Shown: positions 12,191-23,204 of the stretch, piece by piece
How positions within the stretch are numbered: the first letter of the stretch is position 1
Layout: each line of letters opens with the position of its first letter
From: Euprymna scolopes
Lineage: Eukaryota; Mollusca; Cephalopoda; Sepiida; Sepiolidae
Reading direction: 5' to 3'
Assembly: GCA_024364805.1 (NCBI GenBank)
Contig: CM044501.1
Span: forward strand, 102,867,115-102,931,114
Length of the DNA stretch: 64,000 nt
The notes under the pieces: model-generated
The model's database searches: none
What the model was told of the DNA's origin: nothing
What the model saw: only the letters and a program-made list of their open reading frames with translations
Made by a program: the position numbers and the translations under genes

Positions 12191-12289
12191 GCTGTTTTGC
12201 TGTGTTGTATATAACTTGAGTTGTGGGTAAGATTTCTATAGAAACTGCAAAGACATTTGATCTGTGAAATGTGTTACCACAAAATTGTC

Positions 12290-12470
12290 TCCTTGAGGGC
12301 TACAAAATGGTCATTTTCAAATCTAAACCATCCATTAGAAACCGTCTACTTAAGTCATCAGATTTTGTTCATTCCATTTATTATTTTCAATCTTCTTGTA
12401 ATATTCATTTTTCAGTTGTCAATCCAGTTAACCCTTATCAAGTGAATTTCAGCCATCAGGTGAATCAGTA
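12290..12470 (+). mobile_element. Jockey-like LINE 3' end fragment
   Basis: The frame reads GYKMVIFKSKPSIRNRLLKS, which matches the C-terminus of this window's jockey family (YNMVIFKSNVNKFLLS). The downstream text aacccttatcaagtgaa resembles the family's 3' UTR. Orientation is opposite to the neighbouring fragment at 11895-12190. Confidence 0.5.
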
Positions 12471-12479
12471 GTAAAAAAG

Positions 12480-13850
12480 AAATGATCGTAATTTGTGTGT
12501 CGTTTGTCAGTGACAATTACAAACCAATATACAGTGTGGAAATAGGCGAGATCTTTTTAATTTCAATCTGGGATATCTTAGTTTTGTAAAATTTGGAAGT
12601 GAACAAAATTTAATATTTTCTTATAATTATTTTTGTTATTGATAATCCTTTTTTCTCTTAAGGCTATTTTAAGTTAGGTCACTATTTTTGATAATTGTCG
12701 TTTTAGTTTTCATGTGAAAAAATGTTGGTGTTTTACATATTTCATGTGCATAAATTTTTATGACCATAAATATTAAAAATAGTCCTGTTTAAAAAAAAAA
12801 TTTTAAAAAATAAAAATGGGACACTTCTCAATATTGTGAACTTAAATAGGATTTCAAAAAGTTGTAAAATGAAATAACGAAGAAATTCAATTTAAAAATT
12901 TTCAAAATGATATACTGACAGATTTTTTAAGAATCATATTACTATGCTGATAAATCCAGATGCTCATGTATAAAAGTGACTGTACCTAACACTAATGAAG
13001 TAAACAAAACATCAACTCCATGCAACATGACCGAATGAACAATAAAATGTCAACAAACCGCTTGTTTCATTATGGATGTATCAAGTTTTTAGGTAAGCTT
13101 TTTTTTTTTTTTTTTTTTAATTTAAAAATTGTGTAAAGTACATAGCACATAGAAATAATAAATTAGAATGTATTTTTATGCATTCAACAGACTACTATTC
13201 TCATCTGGGTTGTTATATTCACAATGTTTCAACAGAGGTAAACTTGGGCCTTCAAGTGCCATTTTTTTTTAACTTGAACCTATACAGAATTTCTATTTGA
13301 AACCTTTATTTAAGCCATGTGGGTAGATTCTTCTCATTCTATAAGCCATGATTGGATAGAAGTATTGTAATTTAACAATGTTCATACCCATAACATAATC
13401 TTTGCAATGAACAAGTGTTGTCTAGTTCAAGCAAGTTCAAACAAGTAAAGAAATTACAGGTCATCTGCTTACAACAAAAGAAATCGCACACAACAATGTT
13501 TTTTATCCATTTGAATTAAGTTTCTTACAGAATTTGCAGAAATTATTAAAATGAAAAAAAGTAAATAAGTTAAAAAAAAAAAAATTAAGTGTAAAAAAAA
13601 AAAAAAAATATGAACGTTTGGTGAACAGTTGTCTTAATAGATGCAATGCCAGCTTCTTGTTCAATCTACTATTCTGAGAACAAATAATTTTCACCAAGAT
13701 ATTTTTTGAAATTCTGTACTATCCAGCATGCCATGAGATTTTTTTTTTTTTTTTTAACAAAAGTTCAATGGTTCTAAAACTCTGGATCTGAAATGCATCA
13801 AAACCAAATTTAAAAAAAAAAAAAAAAAATGAAGAATGGAAGCAACTCTT
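12480..13850. other. AT-rich, homopolymer-rich spacer
   Basis: Several A or T runs (13100-13120, 13571-13607, 13740-13756, 13812-13829). I see no gene. The runs account for the poly-lysine or poly-phenylalanine open frames in this stretch. Confidence 0.5.
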
Positions 13851-13852
13851 AC

Positions 13853-14097
13853 CTGCTAATGAAGGATGTGAAATGAAGTCTTTGGAATAGCCAATAAGAA
13901 TGTATCCCCACAAATAAGTTCAGTTTCCAAGGTGGAAAATGTAGAGCAGCTAACAGAAAATGACAAGATTGAAAAAATGAAATAACAGTACTCAGAAGAA
14001 ATAGTTTTTCCATTGAGAAAGCTTTCCGATGTACTTGTGACAATGTTAATGAATTTGAGCATAGTAATAAAAATTTCTCTTGACAGAAGTTGTTGAG
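13853..14097 (-). CDS. Possible exon of unknown gene (minus strand)
   Basis: A 245-bp minus-strand interval with an acceptor-like boundary (a T-run then cag, exon from 14097) and a donor-like boundary (AGCAG|gtaagag, exon end 13853). Two frames are open over most of it. One reads QQLLSREIFITMLKFINIVT, then CYFIFSILSFS and CGDTFLLAIPKTSFHILH before a TAG three codons short of the donor. The other is open throughout. I do not recognise the protein. The splice signals together with protein-like text make a real exon possible. A chance open stretch in AT-rich DNA, or a terminal exon ending at the TAG (13856-13858), are alternatives. Confidence 0.25.
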
Positions 14098-14247
14098 CTG
14101 AAAAAAAAAATCAAATTTAATGAAAGCCCTTGTTTTGTGGGAAAACATCAGGAATTTATCTAAATGGCAAAATGTTTATGTGCAGCTATATTGAAATAGG
14201 GGGAAATGTAACTTTAAAAATAAATCGAAGCATATCATTTCAGTTGC

Positions 14248-14437
14248 TGTGGGGAAAATAGAGAAGGCTTACTGAAAACGTGCTCGTGTCTGTCTATCCT
14301 GCAAGCTGAGAAGGAAAAACGAAAAGATCCAAGAAGCAAGCCAGCAGAACGGCGTTCCATAGGTGGGCAGTTCTGAGAGTGTTCAGACGTGTGTCGAGTG
14401 AACATCGTTGTGCAACTTATTAGACTTTTCTGATTCA
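14248..14437 (+). repeat. 5' LTR of G2
   Basis: About 190 bp, starting TG and ending CA. The start recurs at 21531 after a polypurine tract. The next 11 bases (AGCTATTTTGG) are shared with the other two gypsy elements in the window and occupy the primer-binding position. Confidence 0.7.
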
Positions 14438-15656
14438 AGCTATTTTGGCATTTTGTTACATTATGGACAAGTTTGACCTAAAACTGATTCCAGAGTTTGA
14501 TGGCTCCCCGCCAACCCCTCTGTAGTCGAGTTGTGGGAAAAGGCTGAGCGTGTCTGCAGGCTATGGCAGGCTATGCCAAATAAAGGATCCAGAACTAGTT
14601 ATCCCACTAAGGCTCACCAAAGGAGTGGACGCCGTCTGTCAGCAGCTTGGAGATGAACTAGACCTGGAGGAGCTTAGACAGGCACTATAGGCAGCCTTTG
14701 CTATGGACCCCTTCGTCGCCTGGAGGTAGTTCACCAAACGGAGTGGATGTATACCTGGCCGATTTAAGGAAGCTGGCTGCACCATTCGGTGGAGTGAGCA
14801 GCCAAATATTAGGATGCGCCTTTCTTGCTGGACTCTTGGACAATGCCAGCCAATTACTGCGAGAATTGTCAAGGCTCAGTGAGCTAGGGCTAGATGAGTT
14901 GCTGGCCAGAACCCGGAATATTCTAAGAGACAATCCTGAGCGAGTTTCAGCAGCCGTGGAAGCACCCTCACCACCAACAGAAAATGCAAATTGTTATAAA
15001 TGTGGTGGGCCAAACCATTTTTCTAGAGACTCCCGAAGCAGTGTGAAGGATGCGCTTGACTGAGGAATACAAAGACGCATGCGTTACTACCGGTGCAACA
15101 AGTTGGGTCACATAGTGAGAAGTTGTCCGGGAAACAGGCAAGGGGAGTAAGCTATAGCACCAGTCTTCTCTCCAGATCGCTGCTAAACAAGGCGCTACCA
15201 TCGGTAAACATGCTCGTAGACACCAAGTGCATGCAGACTCCTGTGCGCAAGGCGTGCTGTGAGATGAGATAAGAGTCCCGGTGCTGACAGTTGGCGGGGG
15301 CTCGCTAGCCTCTTATGAAGTAAGCATCATCCATGTAAGTATCGGCGATAGGGCCCTCAGTAGCCATGCAAGCCCTAGATGTAGATGGTGAACTACTTGG
15401 TTACGACCTGCTCCTAGGAATAGATGCAATCAAGGAATTGGGTGGCGTCCGCATTGACAATGAGGGTAGGGCACAGTTTGCTGAAACAGGTCTCGCTCTG
15501 GGTGCAGCCATAGAGCGGAATTTGACCAGCGCACAATGACCTGGACAGTATTCTGGAAATGGTCGAATAAGCAGCCACCAGAGAAGTTGCACAATAGGGT
15601 GCCGGAATATGACAACAAGGAACTACAAACTTGGATCGATAATGGGTGGCTAGTTT

Positions 15657-15912
15657 TGTAAAACTGGAACCGCCTTCACTCGTTCCAATGCACTGAGTAA
15701 CCATCTGTACGGCGAACAACTCCCCCCACTCCTCCAAGTGTGCTGTTTTATATTATATTCACCCACATGAATCTCGCAAGATCATGAGACCATTTCTGTT
15801 AAATATCGCAGACGCATCTTGGTTTCTCTTTTTCCTGTCCAATGTGCATGACAGGCAGACACGTGGGCACTTCACAAATAGGTGGTTTGTATGTCCGTTT
15901 CTATTTTCCCCA
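15657..15912 (-). repeat. 3' LTR of G3
   Basis: 256 bp. On the plus strand it reads TGTAAAACTGG...TATTTTCCCCA. It aligns end to end with 20538-20793 and with the solo copy at 38832-39118. The purine tract gagatcgggaggggggatg (minus strand) abuts it. Confidence 0.85.
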
Positions 15913-16109
15913 CATCCCCCCTCCCGATCTCATGATCAGAGATGGCAAGGAGGTGGTGCTCTCTTCTGGTGAGTACTTTTTTGAAGGGGACTGTGTAGGC
16001 CTCTTGTTCACTTGTGCTCTCATCCGCAGTCTGAGGGTCGAAGAACACTGCCTCCCCTGAGAGGTTACTAATATTGGATTCGCTGCTTGATGAGGATGAG
16101 AATGGTGCA

Positions 16110-17233
16110 TAATCATCATATCGCAATAGAAATCAACCCATCGCATGGCGATGCTGTTTGCCTCCTTAAGGTCTTGGTTTGAGCAATGAGGACCCAATCG
16201 GCAGTTTTCCCTAAGGTGGTGCATCGTTTGTACCTCTCCACATAAAGGTGAAGTGTCTAGGCCCCACTTGTGGAGATTGTCTTTTGTTTTGCCTACTTTG
16301 GCTCTGGCTTTATTTAGTCACCCAGTTTTTTCTACCCAGGTTTGAACCCTGGGGGAGTGTTTCTTTTGGGTTTGGTAGAGCTTCATTTTTATTCCATCGT
16401 TCCATCCTATAGGAGGCAGCTTGCCTGGGATCGATTTCCTCTATATTGATGAAGCTACTGCAAGATTTTAGTCTTTGTCTCACTGATTGGTGGCCAAACA
16501 GTGAGTGCCTGTGGTCGTTAAGCTGTTTGTACCATTCTATTCTGGTGATGACTTCTCACCTGATATGTGGTGGTGGAATACCAGTTAGGCAGTATAGAGC
16601 TGGCAAGGAAGTTGGTCTTAGGGCACCAGTTATGGTCCGGTATGCCTTGTTCAGTTCTACATCAATTTTATGGGCATGGCATGATCTTGCCCATACTGGG
16701 GCACAATACTCCGCTGTGGAATGGCACAGTGCGAGAGCTGTTTGCCTCAGTGTTTTGGGGTCGGCACCCCAATTGCTGGTGGCAAGCTTACTTAAAATCT
16801 GGCTACAACATGACCGACCTGGTCTAACGCCAACTTGGTCAGCTGAGAGTTGTTCTTCCACTGTTTCCATTATTCTGGCAAGTATCATGCGCTCATATAG
16901 TTTATAGAGAATGCACAGTAGGGAGATAGGTCGGTAGCTCTTAGGTGATGGGATCTTTTCCAGGTTTTAGAATGGCTACTACTCTTGCCTTTTTCCAGAT
17001 TTTAGGGAGTTTAAGGGATGACGCACAGTTATTTATTAGGGCCAGTAACCACTTTCTTACAGTAGCTCCAAAGTGTGTTACCATCTCTGTGGTTATTCCA
17101 TCAAGGCCCGATGCCTTGCCATTTTTTAGTTGAGATATTGCTGCGGTTATTTCGGCTTCTGAGAATGGTTCTAGATAGGCATTTCAGCTTCTGAGAATGG
17201 TTCTAGATAGGCATTTTGCATGACGTGGTAAAA
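16110..17233 (-). mobile_element. LINE inserted into G3; RT core deleted
   Basis: A minus-strand jockey-superfamily LINE. From its 5' side it shows LKNGKASGLDGITTEMV (near 17105), SYRPISLLCI (near 16925), LSADQVGVRPGRSC (near 16845), then directly KLATSNWGADPKTLRQTALA and STAEYCAPVW (near 16710), and a C-terminal region with CGEVQTMHHLRENC (near 16220). In related LINEs the palm domain with the YADD box separates GFRPGRSC from the KLAGSTWG region, so several hundred codons were lost near 16795, most likely before or during insertion. The copy is flanked by a 12-bp target duplication with one mismatch: GAGAATGGTGCA at 16098-16109 and GAGGATGGTGCA at 17234-17245. A 32-bp tandem duplication lies near its 5' end. 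Confidence 0.8.
17155..17218. repeat. 32-bp tandem duplication
   Basis: gcttctgagaatggttctag followed by ataggcattt occurs twice with period 32 (17155 and 17187), inside the 5' part of the LINE. A local duplication. Confidence 0.9.
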
Positions 17234-20200
17234 GAGGATGGTGCAAACTAGAGCAATGACCCATTGACCTCAAACCCAGAGTCGCTCCCGTCGTCCAGTG
17301 GTAGTTGCAACTGTCGCTGGCCTCTGGTCCCTAACATGATGGGGCACACCGTCAACCATGACTGACTGCTGACTCACCACATCGGTCACTTGGCCCCGTG
17401 TATATCTATATATCTATCAGTACACTGACTTCCTGGCAGCTTCACCCAGACAGGATCCCCTGGTGCGTACAACCGCTGTCCTTCCTTGTTGGTGACTTCT
17501 CTGTTGGAGTAGATTCCCTTTTCTCGGACTCAGTATTGGTAAATTCAGCATGATGTACCAATATACGGCTTCTGAGACGATGCACTGTTTCCTGGCTGCA
17601 ATTCTTTTGATGCTGCGATGGCTCCTCTCAGCAATACCATTGCCAGATGGCACATAAGCACACTGCAGTCGCAGCCGCACTCCCCACTCCTTCAAGAACT
17701 GCCTGACCTGCTGCTGCAGAAGGCTGGGTCATTGTCTGTTAACACTTCCTCGGGCAGGCCTCTCTCAAGGAACACAGATGACAGCTGGCGAATAATGTAG
17801 GTGGAGTCCTGGCGCCCGAGTGGTCTCCAGACCGCGAAGCGTGTAGGTCCACAATTGATGAATGCCATGTGTCGCTCACTCCCAATTGCCCTTTCTTTCA
17901 CTGTATCGGAGCCAGGTCGATTGATTGACATGCCTCGCAACTTTCCACTACTCTCTTGACATCTGCCCTTCTTACTTCTGGGTCAACAAACGATTTTGGC
18001 AAAATACAGTGTTCGCTTAACTCCTGGGTGTCCACATTGACGATGAATCTCACCGATACGATCCACATTACATGCGATGGCTGCACACAACTGTTGCAGC
18101 ATCTCAGAACCTCCCTGGGTATCAGCCAGCAGCCACCGTTATGGTACTCATGTCAGCGCATCTGCTCTGTTGCTTGCAGACCTGATCAGCATTACATCTA
18201 CAGTCAGGTTGTACTCTTTGATTGTATTGATCAGGGTGGCGAGCCATCTTCATATCAACATCTTACTTACTGTCTGTGTGGTTAGCCATACTCTTCCAAT
18301 TAATGCATCGGTTATTCACCGATGAGTGCATGCAGAATCCATGATATGGAGTACCTTGGCTTGCCACTGAAGCACCAGGGTAACTCCTTTCAATGTGGCG
18401 TCAAGTTCAGCCAGGTTTATGTGCCTAGAATCATTCTCTGGACGAGGCCAACAGGCGTCTTCGATAATGCCATCATCAACCGCAAGGGCAACTCCAAGGG
18501 CTAGTGAACTAGTGTCCACCCAGACCGTGAACTCGTTCCCGTTAACGTACCAGTTCCCTCACACAGGGTCGTCATGAGTCACCCATGCCGCAGTTTCTGT
18601 CCGCATGCTCAGGAGCGTGGCATCATGCACTTTATCGTTTCAACCCAATGGTATGGATGTGGCATGGCGTTTTATGGCCGCTACTGCCACCCTGAGCCAA
18701 CCACACACAGGGAAATGACCCACCAGCTTTCCACAAACAGAAAAAATGCTCCGAGTGACGTTGAATGGGATTTCCAGAGCGTAATCACTTCTCCTCCAGA
18801 AGAGCTCCTCTTTGCTACTGCTCATGCGCAAGCCAAGTACTTTTGCCCCATCTCACAGACGCTCGGGTTCCTTGCATGTCAGTCCAAAGTTCTCGAAGTG
18901 CTCTTTGGTCGGACATGAGACTCTCATTTACAAAGATATCGTCGATGTAAGATGATCGCGTGCATAATGCCTGGTGCTACGTTGAGACCGAACACTAGCC
19001 TGGTCAGATAATTACGAGTTCCTTTAATTTCTACAGTTTGAAATGGCTACAGTGCTTTGCCAATGCGTTTCTGCAGGTAAGCCCTGCACAGATCCAGAAT
19101 TATTACATCTGACCCTTGCTGCTGCCACTCCCTTAATTTGAGCGCACAAACATCTGCCTCTGCCGTGTATAGGTCGACATGTTCATTAAGCTCATGGTAG
19201 TCCATGATGGGTCGGACCTTCTGTTTGCTATCTTGTAAGACAGTCATCAGGTGAATCAGTCCTCTGAGGGGCCCGAGCTCATCGTTGGGGTATGGAAGCA
19301 GCCAACTATCGTTGATCCAAGTATGCAGTTCTGCTCCATACTTCCCCCTTAGCCTCATTGGAGAAGGGTACTCTGATAGTCGGTTCTGTAATGATATTAG
19401 TGATTGATTGCCAGGCTACTTTCAAGATGCCATATACGCGTTGGTTTCCCTATTGTACTGCGCATGAAAGTCAGGCTCGTCCATGGTAATCGTGGTGCAA
19501 ACACGTTTCTCATGTCAGGAGAACTCTATCTTGCCGGTGCAGTCCACAATGATTCCACCCAGCTGTGTAATCAAATCCATTCCTAGAAGTAGGTCGTACC
19601 CAAGCAGCTTCCCATCCACCACGAGGGCTGCACGGTTACTGCAGGCCCATCACCGATGCTTGTGTTGATGACACTCATCTTGCAAGCGGCCAGGTACCCT
19701 CCATCCATGGTTAGCACCAGAATTCTCTCTGTACCAAGCGTCGCAAAATGCCTTGCGCACCAGGGTCTGGGTGCACCCAGTGTCTACAAGGGCGAGGCAT
19801 TCACATCCGTTAGCGCGCACGCTCACTGCGGGCAGCGCCTTGTTCAATGACGATCTGGGAGGAGATTGATTGGCACTGTAGCTTCTTGCCCGTTTCCAGA
19901 CTAGCACTTTTTACACTTGTAGCTAGGCCATCGAGTCAGTGAGCGCGATGAGACAATCACGGACTAAATGGTTGGGCTCACCACACTTGTAGAAGCTTAT
20001 AACCATGCCCAGGTCCTGAAATCCACCCTGTAATGGTTGCACAGCTGCCGCACGGTCTACAGTCTCTGGGCTCTTTTTTAGTATCACCGCGCTAGAACTT
20101 CTGAGATGTCCATCTCGTCTACTTCGGATGAGGCTCGGAGCAGATCCTCCACACCAGTGGGCAATCCTGCAATAAATGCGCACACCAGGCCTTTATCTGA

Positions 20201-20537
20201 CATTCCTCCAAACAGGACCGCAAGCTTCTTCAGTTCTGCCAGATAAATATCAACCGTCTCCCCGGAATGTAACTTGCGTGCCATAAACTCCTTCCATGCA
20301 GCAACCGAATCTAGTGCAACACTGTGTAGAGGGAATTTTTGATGCAGGTGAAATCTGCCTTCTTTTCATCTGTTAGCTGTTGATATACACCATATGCGCC
20401 CCTAGATGCTTCACACCACTGAGCTGGCATATCAATTCTGCTTTTTCCACCCATTCTTGTACTGACTGCTCAGGGATGTTGCCATCAAATAGCGGAATCA
20501 GCTTAGGATCAAATCCTGACGTCATACCGAAATAGCT

Positions 20538-20793
20538 TGTAAAACTGGAACCTCCTTCACTCGTTCCAATGCACTGAGTAACCTTCTGTATGGCGAACAA
20601 CCTCCCCCCACTCCTCCAAGCAATCTGCTTTATATTACATTTACTCGTGTGAATCTCGCGAGATCACATGAGACCGTTTCTGTTAAATATCACAGATGCC
20701 ATCTTGGTTTCTCTTTTTCCGGTCCAACGCGCATGACAGGCAGACACATGGGTGCTTTACAGGTAGCTTGTATGCCCATTTCTATTTTCCTCA
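20538..20793 (-). repeat. 5' LTR of G3, carries TCTCGCGAGA
   Basis: 256 bp. On the minus strand it starts TGAGGAAAATAG and ends GTTTTACA, followed by AGCTATTTCGG. It contains the palindrome TCTCGCGAGA at 20654-20663. The sister LTR at 15657 and the solo LTR at 38832 have the same site with a CpG changed. Confidence 0.85.
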
Positions 20794-21560
20794 TGTTTAT
20801 CCCGAGAAGGAATTTATTTCCCCAAAGTGCTTGATCCCACTAATGGTGGTTATCCAGCAAAACAAACGGAAGGTGAGGCCAGTGCTTGACTATTGGCAAC
20901 TGAACGTGGACTCCTTTTACAGGTCGTGCTGAGAAATTGAGAGAATGGCATCTAATGTATCTGTGTTAGAATTTTGCAAGGCCTATCTTCAAGTGCACGT
21001 GCACCAATCACTGTGGCCCTACCAAGCCGTACTTATTAAGGGGAAAAGTTGCTGTCTAACCCGCATGGGGTTTGGCCTTAATGCGGCCCTATCGATTATG
21101 CTGATGATTGTTGATGCCGTTCTGGCTAAGAATGAGCACATACAGCAAGCAACATCTGCATATATTGATGATGTGGATGAGGGAATTATGGCTGTGGCGC
21201 ATGTGAAGAAGCATCTCTGCAACTTTGGGCTAGCAAGATACCTGAAAAGCTACAGAATGGTGCATGGGTGCTTGGTCTGCAGGTCTGGAAAGAGAATCAC
21301 GTCCTATGTTGGAAACGAGGAAACAAGGTTCCAGACATGCCCCACATTGCTATGTGGCAAAGCATATTTTCTCTGTGTGAAAAGTTGGTTGATTCAGAAG
21401 TGCAGAAGGCAGATGTCAGGAAAGTGGTCAAAAGCAAAGATGAGGCATGCATCATCCCCCACTTCGAAGAAGCACCCGACAAAGGTGATCGCCACCTCCC
21501 CGCCATTGCTCTTATGAGATCCGAGGGGAGTGTGGGGAAAATAGAGAAGGCTTACCGCAA

Positions 21561-22334
21561 AAATGTCTTTTAATGCCGACAGTCTCACACAGTTCTTGAA
21601 AAATCACTTCTCACGTGTGCTTTTGAGGTGCACCCGGGCACCATAAAAGCAGATTGCTGGGGGAAGTGCGCAGAAGCATTCAGACCAGTTTCTGCATATT
21701 ATATATTTCCGTCTGCTACCGAATTAAATAGCAATGCTAAAAGTGTGCGTATTTAAAAAAAAAAGAAAAGAAGCACAATATTTTATGTACAAAAACATGT
21801 TATATGCAGATTTTAATAATAATTTTAAAAAATTGTATATAAACCTCCTTATTGTTTTTTTTGTTTTTTTTCAATAACAATGTTATCATATCTATACAGG
21901 CACACACTCTAAGCAAACAACAAATTTCACGACGTGGAGCTGCGACAAGCGACAGTTCCTCAAGCGGCTTTAATCGGCTGTCTAAAGCGCGCATGCACAC
22001 AAGAGAATTTCATCAAGAAAGTGTAACTGAATTTCACAGCTCCAAGCAAGTTTTATTTTTGTTTTTATATGAATTTGGAGATACCGACATTAAACTTAAT
22101 GATTTGATAATGTACACATAGAAAAAATAAAATAATAATAAAAAAACAAGCATATTTTTTTGGAATTTTATCATTAATATTGTGTAGAAATAACTTGGGG
22201 ATGCTGCAGTCCCACAACTCCATGCACGAGCCGCCACTGTTCCAAACATTTACAGGACATTCAAACAAAAAAAATGGAAGTAAACAAAATTTTTGCACCA
22301 CCATGTGGGTAGTTTGAAAAAATAAAACATGAAA
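21561..22334. other. Unassigned sequence with a GC-richer patch
   Basis: Mostly AT-rich. The patch at about 21900-22045 has a different composition. It follows an acceptor-like tatacag and reads SRRGAATSDSSSSGFNRL then SKARMHTREF on the plus strand. It could be an exon of unknown identity or part of a repeat. Near 21600-21720 is a sequence with TATA-like cataaaagcag that I cannot place. Confidence 0.25.
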
Positions 22335-22722
22335 ATAGACCGCATGACAGGTCGGAAGAAGAGTGTACCCGTTGTGGAGCAACACACGAAGCAAGTAAGT
22401 GCCCTTTTAGATATGCCATGTGTCACTACTGTAAAAGACAAGGGCACATAGTGGATAAATGCTTTAAATTAAACATGAAAAAGAAACCCGCCAATAAGGT
22501 AGAAAAGAAAAAGAAATTGGTGAGGCAAATAGAAGTGGAAGGCACCGACTCAGATAATTCTGAGGAAGTTTATACCATAAATAGAATCAGAGCGCCACTG
22601 GAAAGAGTGGACTCCTATTGTGTAGATATCAACATTTGTGACAAGAGGGTTTCTATGGAGATAGATACAGGAGCATCTGTAACGATAATGGGACTGAAAA
22701 TGTGGAAAAAAAATAAACAATA
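22335..22722 (+). mobile_element. Ty3/gypsy gag-protease fragment, broken
   Basis: Two zinc knuckles in tandem (CTRCGATHEASKC and CHYCKRQGHIVDKC), a lysine-rich linker, then a retropepsin core EIDTGASVTIMG. The arrangement is that of a gag C-terminus joined to protease in gypsy-like elements of a different clade from G1-G3. No RT, integrase or LTR is attached. A fragment only. Confidence 0.75.
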
Positions 22723-22746
22723 AATAACAAATAAAATAAAACAATA

Positions 22747-23204
22747 AAACCTTCCTAAAAATATGCTTGATCAGTTGAGAGAAAAATGTTTATTTTTTAA
22801 GTTTAAAGTTCAACAATCAGTATTAGTTGGAAAATAAATTGTATAGATTCCTTTTTGTGTTTTTCAATTTTGTGTAAAAAGTCACTCAAATTAAAATATT
22901 TCTAAGACCAAAAATGTTGATATTACAGAAAAGATAATTAAAAATATTTTTTTTTAATTTTAAGTTTCAAATTTTTTTTGCAACAATTTTAGTAACATAT
23001 TCTTTTTTTTTTTAAAACCGTTTGTGCCCTATTATGAATTTGTTTCCATCTTTCTTTCATGGTCCAAATCAATGTTTTTTTTTTGTTTTTATTGATTTAC
23101 TATTAAAATAAAAATTTAACTTGATCTATAATGTGCTATGAATCATTAAGTTATTAAAGTGAAACTTACATTACAACTGATCAAGCATATTTTTAGGAAG
23201 GTTT
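22747..23204. mobile_element. MITE-like element with perfect 31-bp terminal inverted repeats
   Basis: Arms 22747-22777 (aaaccttcctaaaaatatgc then ttgatcagttg) and 23174-23204 are perfect reverse complements around 396 bp of AT-rich DNA with no coding capacity. Size and structure fit a non-autonomous DNA transposon. The target duplication is not clear. Confidence 0.7.

Larger units (their letters stand above)
15657..20793 (-). mobile_element. Ty3/gypsy fossil (G3), nested inside G2, both LTRs present, broken
   Basis: A minus-strand Ty3/gypsy element with two 256-bp LTRs (20538-20793 at its 5' end, 15657-15912 at its 3' end). Going leftward, the parts are: gag (FDPKLIPLFDGNIPEQ near 20500; LHSGETVDIYLAELKKLA near 20250), a zinc knuckle (YKCGEPNHLVRDC near 19985), protease (ALVDTGCTQTLV near 19785), reverse transcriptase (KVRPIMDYHELNEHV near 19205), RNase H (HINLAELDATLKGV near 18415) and integrase (VLTDNDPAFCS near 17715; YVPSGNGIAERSHRS near 17635). 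The order gag-PR-RT-RH-IN is that of Ty3/gypsy. A polypurine tract lies just before the 3' LTR. It sits within the RT region of G2, with AGTTT on the left and TGTTT on the right as a 5-bp target duplication with one mismatch. By eye the LTRs differ at about one site in seven, so it is old. Broken, several breaks, plus an inserted LINE. Confidence 0.85.
14248..21560 (+). mobile_element. Ty3/gypsy fossil (G2), outer level of a nested insertion, broken
   Basis: A plus-strand Ty3/gypsy element. Its 5' LTR runs 14248-14437 (TGTGGGGAAAATAG to GATTCA) and is followed directly by AGCTATTTTGG. Gag starts near 14463 (MDKFDLKLIPEFDG) with zinc knuckles CYKCGGPNHFSRD near 14995 and YRCNKLGHIVRSC near 15090. 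A protease region follows near 15200-15480, then the start of the reverse transcriptase near 15600. The RT resumes at 20794, after the inserted element G3. A purine-rich tract (gagatccgaggggag) directly precedes the 3' LTR start at 21531, which repeats the first 25 bp or so of the 5' LTR. RNase H and integrase were not seen. Broken, several breaks, old. Confidence 0.8.
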
